Program-made: the position numbers and the translations under genes
Notes under the pieces: generated by a model
The model's input: only the letters and a program-made list of their open reading frames with translations
The model's database searches: none
What the model was told of the DNA's origin: nothing
Shown here: positions 9,137 through 17,467 of the stretch, one piece after another
Position numbering within the stretch: position 1 is the first letter of the stretch
How the letters are laid out: each line of letters begins with the position of its first letter
Assembly: GCA_963676345.2 (NCBI GenBank)
Contig: CAXXTS010000001.1
Span: 806,001-870,000 of the forward strand
Direction of reading: 5' to 3'
Origin: G963665925 sp963676345
GTDB lineage: Bacteria; Bacillota; Clostridia; Peptostreptococcales; Acidaminobacteraceae
DNA: 64,000 nt

Positions 9137-9517
9137 CTAGCCTTTGTAGCCAATCATTTGAATTTCGATTGAACCATCAAGTGGCAGTCTTGCAACTTCT
9201 ACTGCTGCACGTGCAGGCTTGTGGTCTGAGAAGAACTCAGCATACACTTCATTCACTTTTGCAAAATCGTTCATATCATCCAAGAAAATTTCAACCTTAA
9301 CAACTTGCTCAAGGCTGCAACCTGCTGCTGCTAGAATTTCCTTGCAGTTATTCAGTGATTGTCTAGCCGCTGCTTGAATATCGTCTTTTACCATTTCTTT
9401 TGTTTCAGGATTGATTGGAAGCTGACCTGATACATAAACAAATGGACCCGCTTCCATTCCCTGTACGTATGGTCCTACTGCTGCAGGGGCCTTAGCTGTA
9501 GCTACTGACTTTAACAT
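9137..9517 (-). CDS. ridA: RidA family reactive enamine/imine deaminase
   Basis: 126 residues, normal for the family. RidA hydrolyses 2-aminoacrylate and related enamines released by PLP enzymes that dehydrate Ser, Thr or Cys, and it acts in the cytoplasm as a trimer. The signature GPYVQGMEAGPFVYVSGQLP (~15-35) and the C-terminal PARAAVEVARLPLDGSIEIQ stretch with the substrate-binding Arg (near 103) are present. The start is the ATG at 9517 with AGGAGG 6 bases upstream; an earlier in-frame ATG is not needed. A terminator follows directly, and the PAS/HTH regulator lies 190 bases upstream on the same strand. Confidence 0.95.
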   Translation of the reverse strand: MLKSVATAKAPAAVGPYVQGMEAGPFVYVSGQLPINPETKEMVKDDIQAAARQSLNNCKEILAAAGCSLEQVVKVEIFLDDMNDFAKVNEVYAEFFSDHKPARAAVEVARLPLDGSIEIQMIGYKG

Positions 9518-9706
9518 ATTCTTCCTCCTTATGCACATATCTCACACTCTAATTGCACCTAAAATACGCGCCTTCTCGCCACACTTTTGAAGGCTACAAG
9601 CACATTAAAGATGCTTACCTATAAGGAAGCGACTACATCTGCAGCCGCCTCCTCATTACTTATTATATCATTTTTTTTCTTCATCAGAATAGTTTTTGGC
9701 AAATGC

Positions 9707-10351
9707 CTATTTCTCTACTCTAATCTCATCAAGATAATTGTAGATTGTGTATCTTGAAACGCAAAGTACTTTTGCAACGTAATCGATTGCACCCTTGATT
9801 AGGAAAGCCCCTTGTCGATCCAGTTTATTAACAATCTGTACTTTCTCATCTTTTGTAAGATAAGCAACCGGCTTACCCACACTTTCGATCGTAACTTGGA
9901 CTAAATCAGTCAACACGTCATTGACTGTATTGACATTTTCAGAAGCTTTATCTTCGATGTTTAGAGCCACTTGCATCATGTCATTCAACACGTTTCGTGC
10001 AACAACGAGTTCAGACATGTCGAAATTAATACAGAAACACCCAATTGTCTTTCCACTATCATCCTTAATAAAAAATGTAGAAGACTTTAAAGCGCGGCCA
10101 TCTGCGCTTTTACCAGTATAATTAATAATATCTTTATCCGTATCTCCATGGCTCACCTTTTTCAGGGAAAGCTCTGTCATTGGAGAGCCCACACTCCTGC
10201 CAGTTACGCCACCATTCGCAATCGCAATGATTGAATTCGGCGCCAGTGAAAAATCATGGAGTACAACTTCGCAGTTCTTTCCAAATGTTTGACCAATCCC
10301 CTGCACCATTGGTTTATACCTTTCAAGTATTGGATGTGTTTTCTTCGACAT
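9707..10351 (-). CDS. YheO/DauR-type PAS-HTH transcriptional regulator
   Basis: 214 residues. The N-terminal ~120 residues (ILERYKPMVQGIGQTFGKNC, then EVVLHDFSLAPNSIIAIANG) match the YheO-like PAS domain. The last ~65 residues, ending ISRYTIYNYLDEIR-like, form the YheO-type helix-turn-helix. DauR, a member of this family in Pseudomonas, represses D-arginine catabolism, and relatives elsewhere are often linked to amino-acid catabolic genes and RidA proteins. Here ridA is the next gene downstream, which fits. The start ATG at 10351 has AAAGGGG about 7 bases upstream. The effector is unknown. Confidence 0.88.
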   Translation of the reverse strand: MSKKTHPILERYKPMVQGIGQTFGKNCEVVLHDFSLAPNSIIAIANGGVTGRSVGSPMTELSLKKVSHGDTDKDIINYTGKSADGRALKSSTFFIKDDSGKTIGCFCINFDMSELVVARNVLNDMMQVALNIEDKASENVNTVNDVLTDLVQVTIESVGKPVAYLTKDEKVQIVNKLDRQGAFLIKGAIDYVAKVLCVSRYTIYNYLDEIRVEK

Positions 10352-10395
10352 ATCCGTGCCCCTTTCTCAAAAGCTTCATTTCCAAGCTCCATCTC

Positions 10396-12858
10396 CTATT
10401 TCGCTACTATATTGATCAATTTGCCTGGAACCGTGATGACCTTAATAATTTTCTTACCCTCAGTCATTTTCTGTATTTTTTCACTTTCCAGTGCCATTTT
10501 CTCTAGTTCGTCTCTTGTTGCGTCTTTGCTGACAACAACTTTATCTCTTACCTTACCATTAATTTGAAGTACAATCTCTATTTCCTCTAGAACAAGGGCC
10601 TTTTCATCCCACATTGGGTACTTTTGAATGTGTACAGAATCTTCTTTACCGATTTCCTTCCAAAGTTCTTCTGTGAAATGCGGGCCAAACGGCGCCAGAA
10701 TAACCAGCAGATCTTCAACAAGTTTCTTAACAAGCGGTTTATTGATTGTCTTAACACGGTCCTTGTAACGATATGCATCATTCACCAGTTCCATAACGGA
10801 TGAGATAGCAGTATTAAAGTTGAATCGTCCTGTTATATCTTCATATACCTTCTTTGAAGTCTTATTCAACATAAAGTTTAGATGCTTGTCTTCAGGTGAA
10901 TGAATAACAATTTCACCATCTTCCATACTGTCTTTCAGCTCGTCAATCAGTCTCCATACACGGTTGATGAATCTGAATGCACCCTCAACACCATCGTCAG
11001 ACCATTCAAGATCCTTCTCAGGTGGCGCTGCAAACAAGATGAACATACGTGCTGTATCTGCACCGTATTTTTTGATGATTTCATCTGGGCTTACAACATT
11101 GCCTTTTGACTTGGACATCTTAGCGCCATCTTTAAGAACCATGCCTTGAGTAAGCAGGTTGTCAAATGGCTCACTTACTGGTGAAATCCCTTGATCATAC
11201 ATAACCTTCGTAAAGAATCTTGCATAAAGCAGGTGAAGGATAGCATGCTCAACACCACCAATGTACTGATCTACACCCATCCAGTATTTGGCCTTGTCAT
11301 GGTCAAATATTTGCTCACTGTTGTTAGCGTCTGTATAGCGCAGGAAGTACCATGACGAGTCGACGAAGGTATCCATTGTGTCCACTTCACGCTTGCCTTG
11401 TTTACCACATTTCGGACAAGGTGCATGTCTGAATGAATCACTTGTTGTCAGTGGTGATTCCCCTTCTCCAGTAAACTCAACATCTGTTGGAAGCAGCACC
11501 GGAAGCTCTGATTCAGGTACTGGCACATAGCCACAGTCAGGACACTCGATAATTGGAATCGGAACCCCCCAATAACGCTGTCTTGAAATCAACCAGTCAC
11601 GGAGTCTAAAGTTGACTGTCTTGTTTCCAAGATTCTCTTTGTCCATCCACTCAATGATTTTTTCCTGACCCTCTTTATATTCCATACCGTCAAACTCACC
11701 TGAGTTCATCATTGTGCCTGAACCTGTGTAAGCTTCTTTAAGGTTTTCAACATCAATGCTCTCGTCTTCTGGACGAATTACAGGAATGATGTCTATGTCA
11801 TATTTTTTAGCAAACTCAAAGTCACGTTCATCATGAGCAGGTACCGCCATAATTGCGCCTGTACCATAATCCATCAGAACATAGTTAGCAACATAAATTG
11901 GTGTTTTATTGCCATTGAGCGGGTTGATTGCATAACGCCCTGTAAACAGACCTTCTTTTTCTACATCTGTCGCCGTTCTTTCAACTTCAGACATATGCTG
12001 GAGCTTATGCTGGAATGCTTTAATGTCCGCTTCATACTCTGTGCCCTCAATGAGTTCATCTACCATAGGGTGTTCTGGTGCTAGAACCATAAAAGTCGCG
12101 CCAAACAGCGTGTCAGGACGTGTTGTAAAGATGTCTAGCTCTTTGTCTGTGCCTTCAATTTTAAATTTGACTTCAGCACCAACACTTTTTCCAATCCAGT
12201 TTGACTGCATTGTCTTAACTTTTTCTGGCCAACCTTCTAGCTTGTCAATATCTTCTAGCAGACGATCTGCATAATCTGTAATTTTGAAGTACCACTGGCT
12301 CAGCTTTTTCTTTACAACCGTTGAGTCACAACGCTCACATGCGCCGCCTACAACCTGTTCGTTTGCAAGAACGGTTTCACAGCTTGGGCACCAGTTCACC
12401 GGTGAATGCTTCTTATACGCTAAACCTGCATTAAAGAACTGAATAAAGAGCCACTGAGTCCACTTGTAGTAATCCGGTTTACAAGTCGCTAATTCTCTAT
12501 CCCAGTCATAGCTTAGCCCAAGACGCTTTAACTGAACTTTCATCTCAGCAATATTTTCTGTTGTCCATGGGTCTGGATGAATTTTGTGTGCAATTGCAGC
12601 ATTTTCAGCTGGTAGTCCAAATGCGTCCCATCCGATTGGATGAAGTACATTGTATCCATCCATCTTTTTGAATCGTGCAATAACATCACCAATAGAATAG
12701 TTTCTTACATGACCCATATGCAACTTGCCTGATGGATACGGGAACATTTCAAGGCAATAATATTTAGGTTTAGATTCATCGGCTTCTACATGGAATTCCT
12801 TTGAATCGTCCCACGTTTTCTGCCATTTTGCTTCAATAGCTGAAAAATCATAATGCAT
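10396..12858 (-). CDS. leuS: Leucyl-tRNA synthetase
   Basis: 820 residues, standard for bacterial LeuRS. The class I signature appears as PYPSGKLHMGHVRNY (~40-55, HMGH form of HIGH) and KMSKSKGNVV (~580). The zinc-type Cys pairs (CPSCETV and CERC, ~160-180) and the CP1 editing domain (GTTFATRPDT-like region, TLFGATFMVLAPEHP) are present. It charges tRNA-Leu. It is preceded by a T-box leader (see 12951-13185), so expression should follow uncharged tRNA-Leu. The ATG at 12858 follows a GGAG site. The YheO-like gene begins 44 bases downstream. Confidence 0.98.
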   Translation of the reverse strand: MHYDFSAIEAKWQKTWDDSKEFHVEADESKPKYYCLEMFPYPSGKLHMGHVRNYSIGDVIARFKKMDGYNVLHPIGWDAFGLPAENAAIAHKIHPDPWTTENIAEMKVQLKRLGLSYDWDRELATCKPDYYKWTQWLFIQFFNAGLAYKKHSPVNWCPSCETVLANEQVVGGACERCDSTVVKKKLSQWYFKITDYADRLLEDIDKLEGWPEKVKTMQSNWIGKSVGAEVKFKIEGTDKELDIFTTRPDTLFGATFMVLAPEHPMVDELIEGTEYEADIKAFQHKLQHMSEVERTATDVEKEGLFTGRYAINPLNGNKTPIYVANYVLMDYGTGAIMAVPAHDERDFEFAKKYDIDIIPVIRPEDESIDVENLKEAYTGSGTMMNSGEFDGMEYKEGQEKIIEWMDKENLGNKTVNFRLRDWLISRQRYWGVPIPIIECPDCGYVPVPESELPVLLPTDVEFTGEGESPLTTSDSFRHAPCPKCGKQGKREVDTMDTFVDSSWYFLRYTDANNSEQIFDHDKAKYWMGVDQYIGGVEHAILHLLYARFFTKVMYDQGISPVSEPFDNLLTQGMVLKDGAKMSKSKGNVVSPDEIIKKYGADTARMFILFAAPPEKDLEWSDDGVEGAFRFINRVWRLIDELKDSMEDGEIVIHSPEDKHLNFMLNKTSKKVYEDITGRFNFNTAISSVMELVNDAYRYKDRVKTINKPLVKKLVEDLLVILAPFGPHFTEELWKEIGKEDSVHIQKYPMWDEKALVLEEIEIVLQINGKVRDKVVVSKDATRDELEKMALESEKIQKMTEGKKIIKVITVPGKLINIVAK

Positions 12859-12950
12859 ACTTGTCTCTCCTTTTCAGTTCTTAGGGTGTCCCCCTATGTA
12901 TATGCTCTACGCCCCTTCGCCCACAACAAAAGCAAAGTGACATCCTTTCA

Positions 12951-13185
12951 AAAAATAACAAAAGAGTCGTATCACGTTGGTATCCGTCCATAGGGACGAA
13001 TAAATCGCGGTACCACCCTACTTGGCCATTGCTGACCCTCTCAAAGTGCACGTTAACGGATGCTGCCGTCAGAATAATAGATAGACGAGTTCAAACGCTG
13101 TCGCCTTCAGTTCTCACCAACCACTGAATCTCTTTCCCTAACCTGGGTTGTGCGCAGACAGTTTTACTACTTCTTCCTTCTGATT
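12951..13185 (-). promoter_or_regulatory. T-box leader controlling leuS
   Basis: Read on the minus strand it ends with the near-invariant T-box AGGGTGGTACCGCG (13019-13006). The GTACCGCG part can pair either in the antiterminator or with CGTGATAC (12976-12969), forming a terminator followed by a T-rich tail (12966-12951). A second small hairpin (CGTCC-CTAT-GGACG) sits inside that terminator arm. The likely specifier is CTC (Leu) at 13089-13087 in the context GAACTCGTC, which agrees with the leuS gene downstream. The 5' limit is approximate. Confidence 0.92.
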
Positions 13186-13226
13186 AACAATTCATATGTT
13201 GTTTAAAAGTGTCTTTTTAAAGCATG

Positions 13227-13257
13227 TTTTGAAGTGGCTTTATCAGCCACTTCAAAA
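13227..13257 (-). terminator. 13-bp perfect hairpin between rsfS and the leuS leader
   Basis: TTTTGAAGTGGCT (13227-13239) pairs perfectly with 13245-13257 around a 5-base loop. It begins 30 bases after the rsfS stop on the minus strand. It lacks a clean U-run, so it may be a weak terminator or an RNA-stabilising 3' hairpin that separates the obg-rsfS operon from leuS. Confidence 0.55.
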
Positions 13258-13287
13258 CAATTTGTTTTACTCATTGTAATTGGAAAA

Positions 13288-13641
13288 TTAAAATGTGTCA
13301 ATATTCAATTCCAATTTTTCTGCATCGCTCCAAATACGTTCGATGTCATAGAATTCACGTTCTGCTGCAGTCAGCACATGAACGACAACATCAAGGTAAT
13401 CTAGAAGAATCCAATTTCCACCACGTCGTCCTTCTCTGTGACTCAGAAGAACCCCCTTTTCACGGAGTTCTCCAACCACACCATCGGCAATTGCGCTTAT
13501 GTGTGTATTTGATGTACCTGTTGCGATTACAAAATAATCTGCTATACTGCTCAGGTGGCTAACATCCAAGATTTGAATGTCGCGTCCTTTTTTATCGTCA
13601 ATATAGCCTGCTATATCCAGTGATAATTGCTTTATGTCCAA
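13288..13641 (-). CDS. rsfS: Ribosomal silencing factor RsfS (YbeB/Iojap)
   Basis: 117 residues. RsfS binds L14 on the 50S subunit and blocks subunit joining when nutrients are short. The family core IQILDVSHLSSIADYFVIATG and the GNWILLDYLDVVVHVLT stretch are present. The start is placed at a TTG (13641) because GAGGAGG lies 5 bases before it. An in-frame ATG 24 bases upstream has no such site, would overlap yqeK and gives a longer N-terminus than usual. It is the last gene of the yhbY-nadD-yqeK-rsfS run. Confidence 0.94.
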   Translation of the reverse strand: MDIKQLSLDIAGYIDDKKGRDIQILDVSHLSSIADYFVIATGTSNTHISAIADGVVGELREKGVLLSHREGRRGGNWILLDYLDVVVHVLTAAEREFYDIERIWSDAEKLELNIDTF

Positions 13642-13654
13642 GTCGGCCTCCTCT

Positions 13655-14224
13655 TTACTTATCATTGAGAATCAAATCATTCCAAAGCGCGATGGTTGCA
13701 TGATGCAGGGCATGCCCTTTTCTTACAACAAACTGAATTGAATCAGAAACGGTTCTTTTCAGCGCACCGTCCAGATCTCGTTTCGCAAGTTCTCTCAGCT
13801 CTTCTACGCCTGTATACGACCTTCCCGGCTCAATGGCATCGGAAATATATATTACCTTCTCAAGCCCTGACATCCCTACCCGACCATAGGTGTGGTAGCG
13901 AATTGCATTGAGAATGTCTTCATCTTTAATACCTAAGTCTTCTGATACAAGAATGGCGCCTACTTCCCCGTGCAGCAGTGTTGGCGCACACTCTACGACT
14001 TCATCAACATAGAGGCTATGGTCTTTGGCAAATTTGAGAAGCTTGCCGGCGGATTCGTACTTACCATAGTCATGCAGCAGGGCAGCCAGTTCAGCCTTGT
14101 GCACATTTACACCGTGCTCTGCGGCTAGTGTTTTAGCTGTCTCAACCACGCCTAGAGTATGTTGATACCTTGAAGTCTTTAAACGTTTTTCCATGACCTT
14201 GTAGATTTCTTCAAGCTCTTGCAT
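13655..14224 (-). CDS. yqeK: YqeK-type HD hydrolase (bis(5'-nucleosyl)-tetraphosphatase)
   Basis: 189 residues. HD-domain metal ligands are visible as HTLGV, then LLHDYGK (~40-70), HGEVGA and the later YISDAIEPGRSY, which fits the YqeK family shown to split diadenosine tetraphosphate symmetrically. The ATG at 14224 is chosen for the AAGGGTGA site about 6 bases upstream; an ORF start 48 bases earlier lies inside nadD. It overlaps no neighbour after this correction and lies between nadD and rsfS, the usual Bacillota order. Confidence 0.93.
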   Translation of the reverse strand: MQELEEIYKVMEKRLKTSRYQHTLGVVETAKTLAAEHGVNVHKAELAALLHDYGKYESAGKLLKFAKDHSLYVDEVVECAPTLLHGEVGAILVSEDLGIKDEDILNAIRYHTYGRVGMSGLEKVIYISDAIEPGRSYTGVEELRELAKRDLDGALKRTVSDSIQFVVRKGHALHHATIALWNDLILNDK

Positions 14225-14228
14225 GCAA

Positions 14229-14858
14229 TCACCCTTTTTTATAGAGGTTTTTCTTGTGAATATAATATTCAACTGACTCCGGCAGCAAATAGCGAATACT
14301 CTGACCTGCTTCCACTCTGCTTCTTATATCCGTAGATGAAATAGCTAGGGCTGGAACCGTTGTAATGCTGATATCTGCATCATAACGCTCTTTCAAGTCC
14401 TCTATTTTAAGTTCAAGCTTTGAACGGTCTATTCCCGGTCGCGTCGCCGCAATAAACTTACATATGCCTAATAACTCTTCATAAGATTTCCATGTTTCAA
14501 GCTCTATGAGCGCGTCTGCACCTGTAATAAAATACAGTTTGTCTTCTTCGCCAATTTGCTCTTTAAGTTTCTTTATGGTGTTGATTGTATACGATACTGT
14601 ATCTGAGTCAATTTCGATTCTGGACACACTAAATCCAGGGTTCGTCATCGTCGCAAGGACTGTCATTTCATATCTGTGTAGCTTGTCCGTCATTTGCCCC
14701 ACTTTTTTATGGGGGGCATTGCCCACCGGTACAAAATATACTTTATCCAGATGGAATTGCGTTCTAATCTGCTCTGCAAGCATCAGATGCCCATAGTGAA
14801 TCGGATCGAATGAACCACCCATGATTCCAAACCGGCATCCTCCTATACATTTAATCAA
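14229..14858 (-). CDS. nadD: Nicotinate-nucleotide adenylyltransferase
   Basis: 209 residues. NadD adenylates nicotinate mononucleotide in NAD synthesis. The nucleotidyltransferase signature GGSFDPIHYGHL (~14-26) and the ISSTDIRSR motif near the C-terminus are clear. The best start is a TTG at 14858 with GGAGG 8 bases upstream; an ATG-like triplet nearby is out of frame. The end is 4 bases from the yqeK start. Confidence 0.95.
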   Translation of the reverse strand: MIKCIGGCRFGIMGGSFDPIHYGHLMLAEQIRTQFHLDKVYFVPVGNAPHKKVGQMTDKLHRYEMTVLATMTNPGFSVSRIEIDSDTVSYTINTIKKLKEQIGEEDKLYFITGADALIELETWKSYEELLGICKFIAATRPGIDRSKLELKIEDLKERYDADISITTVPALAISSTDIRSRVEAGQSIRYLLPESVEYYIHKKNLYKKG

Positions 14859-14895
14859 AACTTACGCCTCCATATACTCCTGCGCGGAGCCTAAA

Positions 14896-15189
14896 TTATC
14901 TTGGAAGTTCTATTTTCGGATCTTCCACTGATCGTCTGTAAATTACGAATTTATTTCCAATCGCCTGAACGAACTCGGCGCGCATTCTCTTTGCTACTTT
15001 GTTGCCTGCATCCTTTGAACTCATTAGGCTTGCATCCAGTACATTTACCTTAACCAGTTCATGAGATTCAAGCAGTGCGTCCATCTGTGTGAGAAAACCT
15101 TCTGAAATACCATCCTTACCCAGTTGAGCAAGTGGCTTTTTCTTATTTGCAAGCCCCTTCAGGTAGCTTCTTTGTTTTGCTTTTATCAT
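14896..15189 (-). CDS. yhbY: YhbY family RNA-binding protein (CRM domain)
   Basis: 97 residues. The CRS1/YhbY fold is marked by LKGLANKKKPLAQLGKDGIS at the start and the KVNVLDASLM strand later. YhbY binds pre-50S particles. It lies between obg and nadD, as in many Bacillota. AGGTGA precedes the ATG. Confidence 0.94.
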   Translation of the reverse strand: MIKAKQRSYLKGLANKKKPLAQLGKDGISEGFLTQMDALLESHELVKVNVLDASLMSSKDAGNKVAKRMRAEFVQAIGNKFVIYRRSVEDPKIELPR

Positions 15190-15207
15190 TTTATCACCTA
15201 TCTATTC

Positions 15208-16479
15208 TTAGTCGTAGTATTCAAATTCAACATCAACAACGCGTACAGTATCACCATCTTCAATACCCATTTCCCTTAGTTTTTCAAAGACACCTTTTTG
15301 TGTCAAAACTGATTGGAAATGTCTCAGTGACTCATCGTCGTCAAAATCAGTAGCGTAAACAAGTCTTTCCACTGCATTTCCGAGAACCATGTACACTTCG
15401 CCATCTTTACTGTATTCAATTTCAGCTGCCTTTGTCTCTGGCTCTACGAAGAAGTCTTCTTCAGTGTAAAGCGGCTCAACTTCAACCTCATCAAGCATTA
15501 ATGTAACATGTTGCATCAACTCGTCTACACCCTTGCCAGTTGCTGCTGATATTGGAAATACCTTAAACCCTCGTGTCTCCATTTCGTTCTTAAATGTTTC
15601 ATAAACGGAGTCATCAAAGACAAGGTCCATTTTGTTGGCAGCCACAACTTGGTGACGGTCTGCAAGCTTTTCGTTATACAGACGCAGCTCGTCATTAATC
15701 TGGTCGAAATCTTGAATGGGATCACGGCCTTCAATGCCTGATACATCCACAACATGTACAATGACCTTGGTACGCTCTACGTGACGCAGGAACTCATGTC
15801 CAAGACCAATGCCCTCATGTGCACCTTCAATAAGACCCGGTATATCAGCAAGTACAAAACTCTTACCGCGCACCACTTCTACTACACCAAGATTCGGTTG
15901 CAGTGTTGTAAAATGATAATTTGCTATTTTCGGCTTAGCCTTAGTAATGGTTGAAAGAATAGTAGACTTTCCAACATTAGGATATCCAACTAGACCTACA
16001 TCTGCAAGCATTTTTAGCTCAAGTACAACCGTTCTTTCTGTTCCTTTTTTACCTTGCTCAGAAAAGCTTGGCGCTTGGCGAACAGACGACTTAAAATTCC
16101 AGTTGCCTCTGCCACCTTTTCCACCGCGTGCAATCACAAACTGATCGCCTTTTTCTGTGAGGTCAGCAATAATACCGCCTGTCTCTTTATCTCTAATAAT
16201 CGTTCCAGGTGGGACTTTAATATACAGATCCTCTGCATCTTTACCTGAGCAGCGCTTTTTACCGCCATTTTGGCCGTCATCTGCAAGGTACTTTCTTTTG
16301 TATCTAAAATCCATAAGCGTACGCAGTCCTTCGTCAACTATGGCAATGACACTACCGCCTTTACCACCGTCGCCGCCGTCTGGACCCCCATCGGGTACAT
16401 ATTTTTCACGTCTGAAACTAACGCTACCGTCGCCGCCTTTACCTGATCTCAGATATATTTCAGCCTTATCGACAAACAT
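15208..16479 (-). CDS. obg: Obg/CgtA ribosome-assembly GTPase
   Basis: 423 residues in three parts: a Gly-rich Obg fold (FVDKAEIYLRSGKGGDGSVS onward, ~1-158), a GTPase domain with GYPNVGKST (G1), DIPGLIEG (G3) and NKMD (G4), and the C-terminal OCT domain found in Gram-positive Obg (~345-423). It is essential for late 50S assembly and linked to ppGpp. The ATG at 16479 is chosen for GAGGTGA 5 bases upstream; the longer frame beginning 42 bases earlier is not needed. The upstream intergenic region holds the 63-64-bp repeat array. Confidence 0.97.
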   Translation of the reverse strand: MFVDKAEIYLRSGKGGDGSVSFRREKYVPDGGPDGGDGGKGGSVIAIVDEGLRTLMDFRYKRKYLADDGQNGGKKRCSGKDAEDLYIKVPPGTIIRDKETGGIIADLTEKGDQFVIARGGKGGRGNWNFKSSVRQAPSFSEQGKKGTERTVVLELKMLADVGLVGYPNVGKSTILSTITKAKPKIANYHFTTLQPNLGVVEVVRGKSFVLADIPGLIEGAHEGIGLGHEFLRHVERTKVIVHVVDVSGIEGRDPIQDFDQINDELRLYNEKLADRHQVVAANKMDLVFDDSVYETFKNEMETRGFKVFPISAATGKGVDELMQHVTLMLDEVEVEPLYTEEDFFVEPETKAAEIEYSKDGEVYMVLGNAVERLVYATDFDDDESLRHFQSVLTQKGVFEKLREMGIEDGDTVRVVDVEFEYYD

Positions 16480-16699
16480 CGATTTCACCTCTTTTTCAAC
16501 TTTCTGACTCACTTGAGACACGCCTGACTTTTATGACAAGCGTCTCTCAAGCGAATCAGCTCTTTCACATTATAAATCCCCGTAAAAGGTACACTGGTGT
16601 TCTAAAGAGCTTCTACCCTTTACTATTATAATGAACACACCCTAAATGCTAACGCGTGTGTATGCCAGTAATTACTATTTAAAAGCAATGTGTCGGCTC

Positions 16700-17052
16700 G
16701 CCTTGTGAATCGTACAAGACTTGTCGCGGGGCATACCAAGTACTTCTCGGTTATTAGCAATCACCGAGCAACCTTCGGCCGCTCTTGTCGCGATACAACC
16801 CAAGTAATCCTCAGTGCCAGCAATGCACCGAGCAACCTCGGCTGCTCTTGTCGCGATACAACCCAAGTAATCCTCAGTGCCAGCAATGCACCGAGCAACC
16901 TCCGGCTGCTCTTGTCGCGATACAACCCAAGTAATCCCCAGTGCCAGCAATGCACCGAGCAACCTCCGGTTGCTCTTGTCGCGATACAACCCAAGTAATC
17001 CCCAGTGCCAGCAATGCACCGAGCAACCTCCGGTTGCTCTTGTCGCGATACG
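16700..17052 (+). repeat. Tandem array of 63-64-bp palindromic units (family A, forward)
   Basis: Units begin at 16758, 16821, 16884, 16948 and 17012, with one degenerate partial copy before them. Each contains GCACCGAGCAACCT followed by CCGGTTGCTC, which folds as an 8-bp hairpin (GAGCAACC-TCC-GGTTGCTC in the last two units, with one or two mismatches in the earlier ones), then TTGTCGCGATACAACCCAAG. The open frames through it are only repeat translations. It occupies the gap between the rpmA end and the obg start. The units match the 60.5-kb array in reverse orientation (see findings). Confidence 0.93.
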
Positions 17053-17060
17053 CGCCATAT

Positions 17061-17124
17061 ACACATTTTTGATTGAACATCCCCTTTTGTGCGAGCACAA
17101 GGGGATGTTCAATCAAAAATGTGT
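17061..17124. repeat. 64-bp near-perfect palindrome beside the first array
   Basis: ACACATTTTTGATTGAACAT at the left is mirrored exactly at the right; the inner CCCC/GGGG and TTGTGC/GCACAA arms continue the pairing around a GA centre, with a two-T bulge. It starts 10 bp after the last repeat unit and 65 bp after the rpmA stop. It has no U-run on either strand, so it does not look like an ordinary terminator. Confidence 0.9.
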
Positions 17125-17188
17125 GCATTGCTTTGTATAAACGAAAAATGTCCATCAAACATGCATACTGAATGATGGACATTAATTA

Positions 17189-17467
17189 TTACGCTTCGTA
17201 TACGCTTACTTGCTTCTTGTCTTTACCCTTACGCTCAAAACGAACAACGCCGTCTACTTTAGCGAATAGAGTATCGTCTCCGCCCTTGCCAACATTGTTG
17301 CCAGGATGGATTTTAGTTCCTCTTTGTCTTACAAGAATGCTGCCAGCAGTTACCTTCTGACCGTCACCTCGCTTAACGCCAAGTCTTTTAGACTCAGAGT
17401 CACGACCATTCTTGGAGGAACCAACACCTTTTTTACTCGCGAATAGCTGCAGATTAACTCTTAGCAT
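17189..17467 (-). CDS. rpmA: Ribosomal protein L27 with cleavable N-terminal extension
   Basis: 92 residues. The start at 17467 (GAGGAGG upstream) gives MLRVNLQLFASKKGVGS. The NLQLF segment before ASKKG is the site cut by the Prp protease in Bacillota such as Staphylococcus, exposing the functional N-terminus that reaches the peptidyl-transferase centre. The rest (GQKVTAGSILVRQRGTKIHP, GKGGDDTLFAKVDG) is standard L27. It overlaps the end of prp by 14 bases. Confidence 0.97.
   Translation of the reverse strand: MLRVNLQLFASKKGVGSSKNGRDSESKRLGVKRGDGQKVTAGSILVRQRGTKIHPGNNVGKGGDDTLFAKVDGVVRFERKGKDKKQVSVYEA

Noticed and set aside
16700..17052. CRISPR array
   Set aside because: Units are contiguous tandem copies; there are no unique spacers between short repeats and no cas genes in the window. 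The same holds for 60474-60737.
16675..17182. Open reading frames of 87-145 codons on both strands across the 63-64-bp array
   Set aside because: Translations are the same short peptide repeated in three frames on both strands, with no ribosome site; this is what a tandem repeat with a length divisible by three or nearly so produces.
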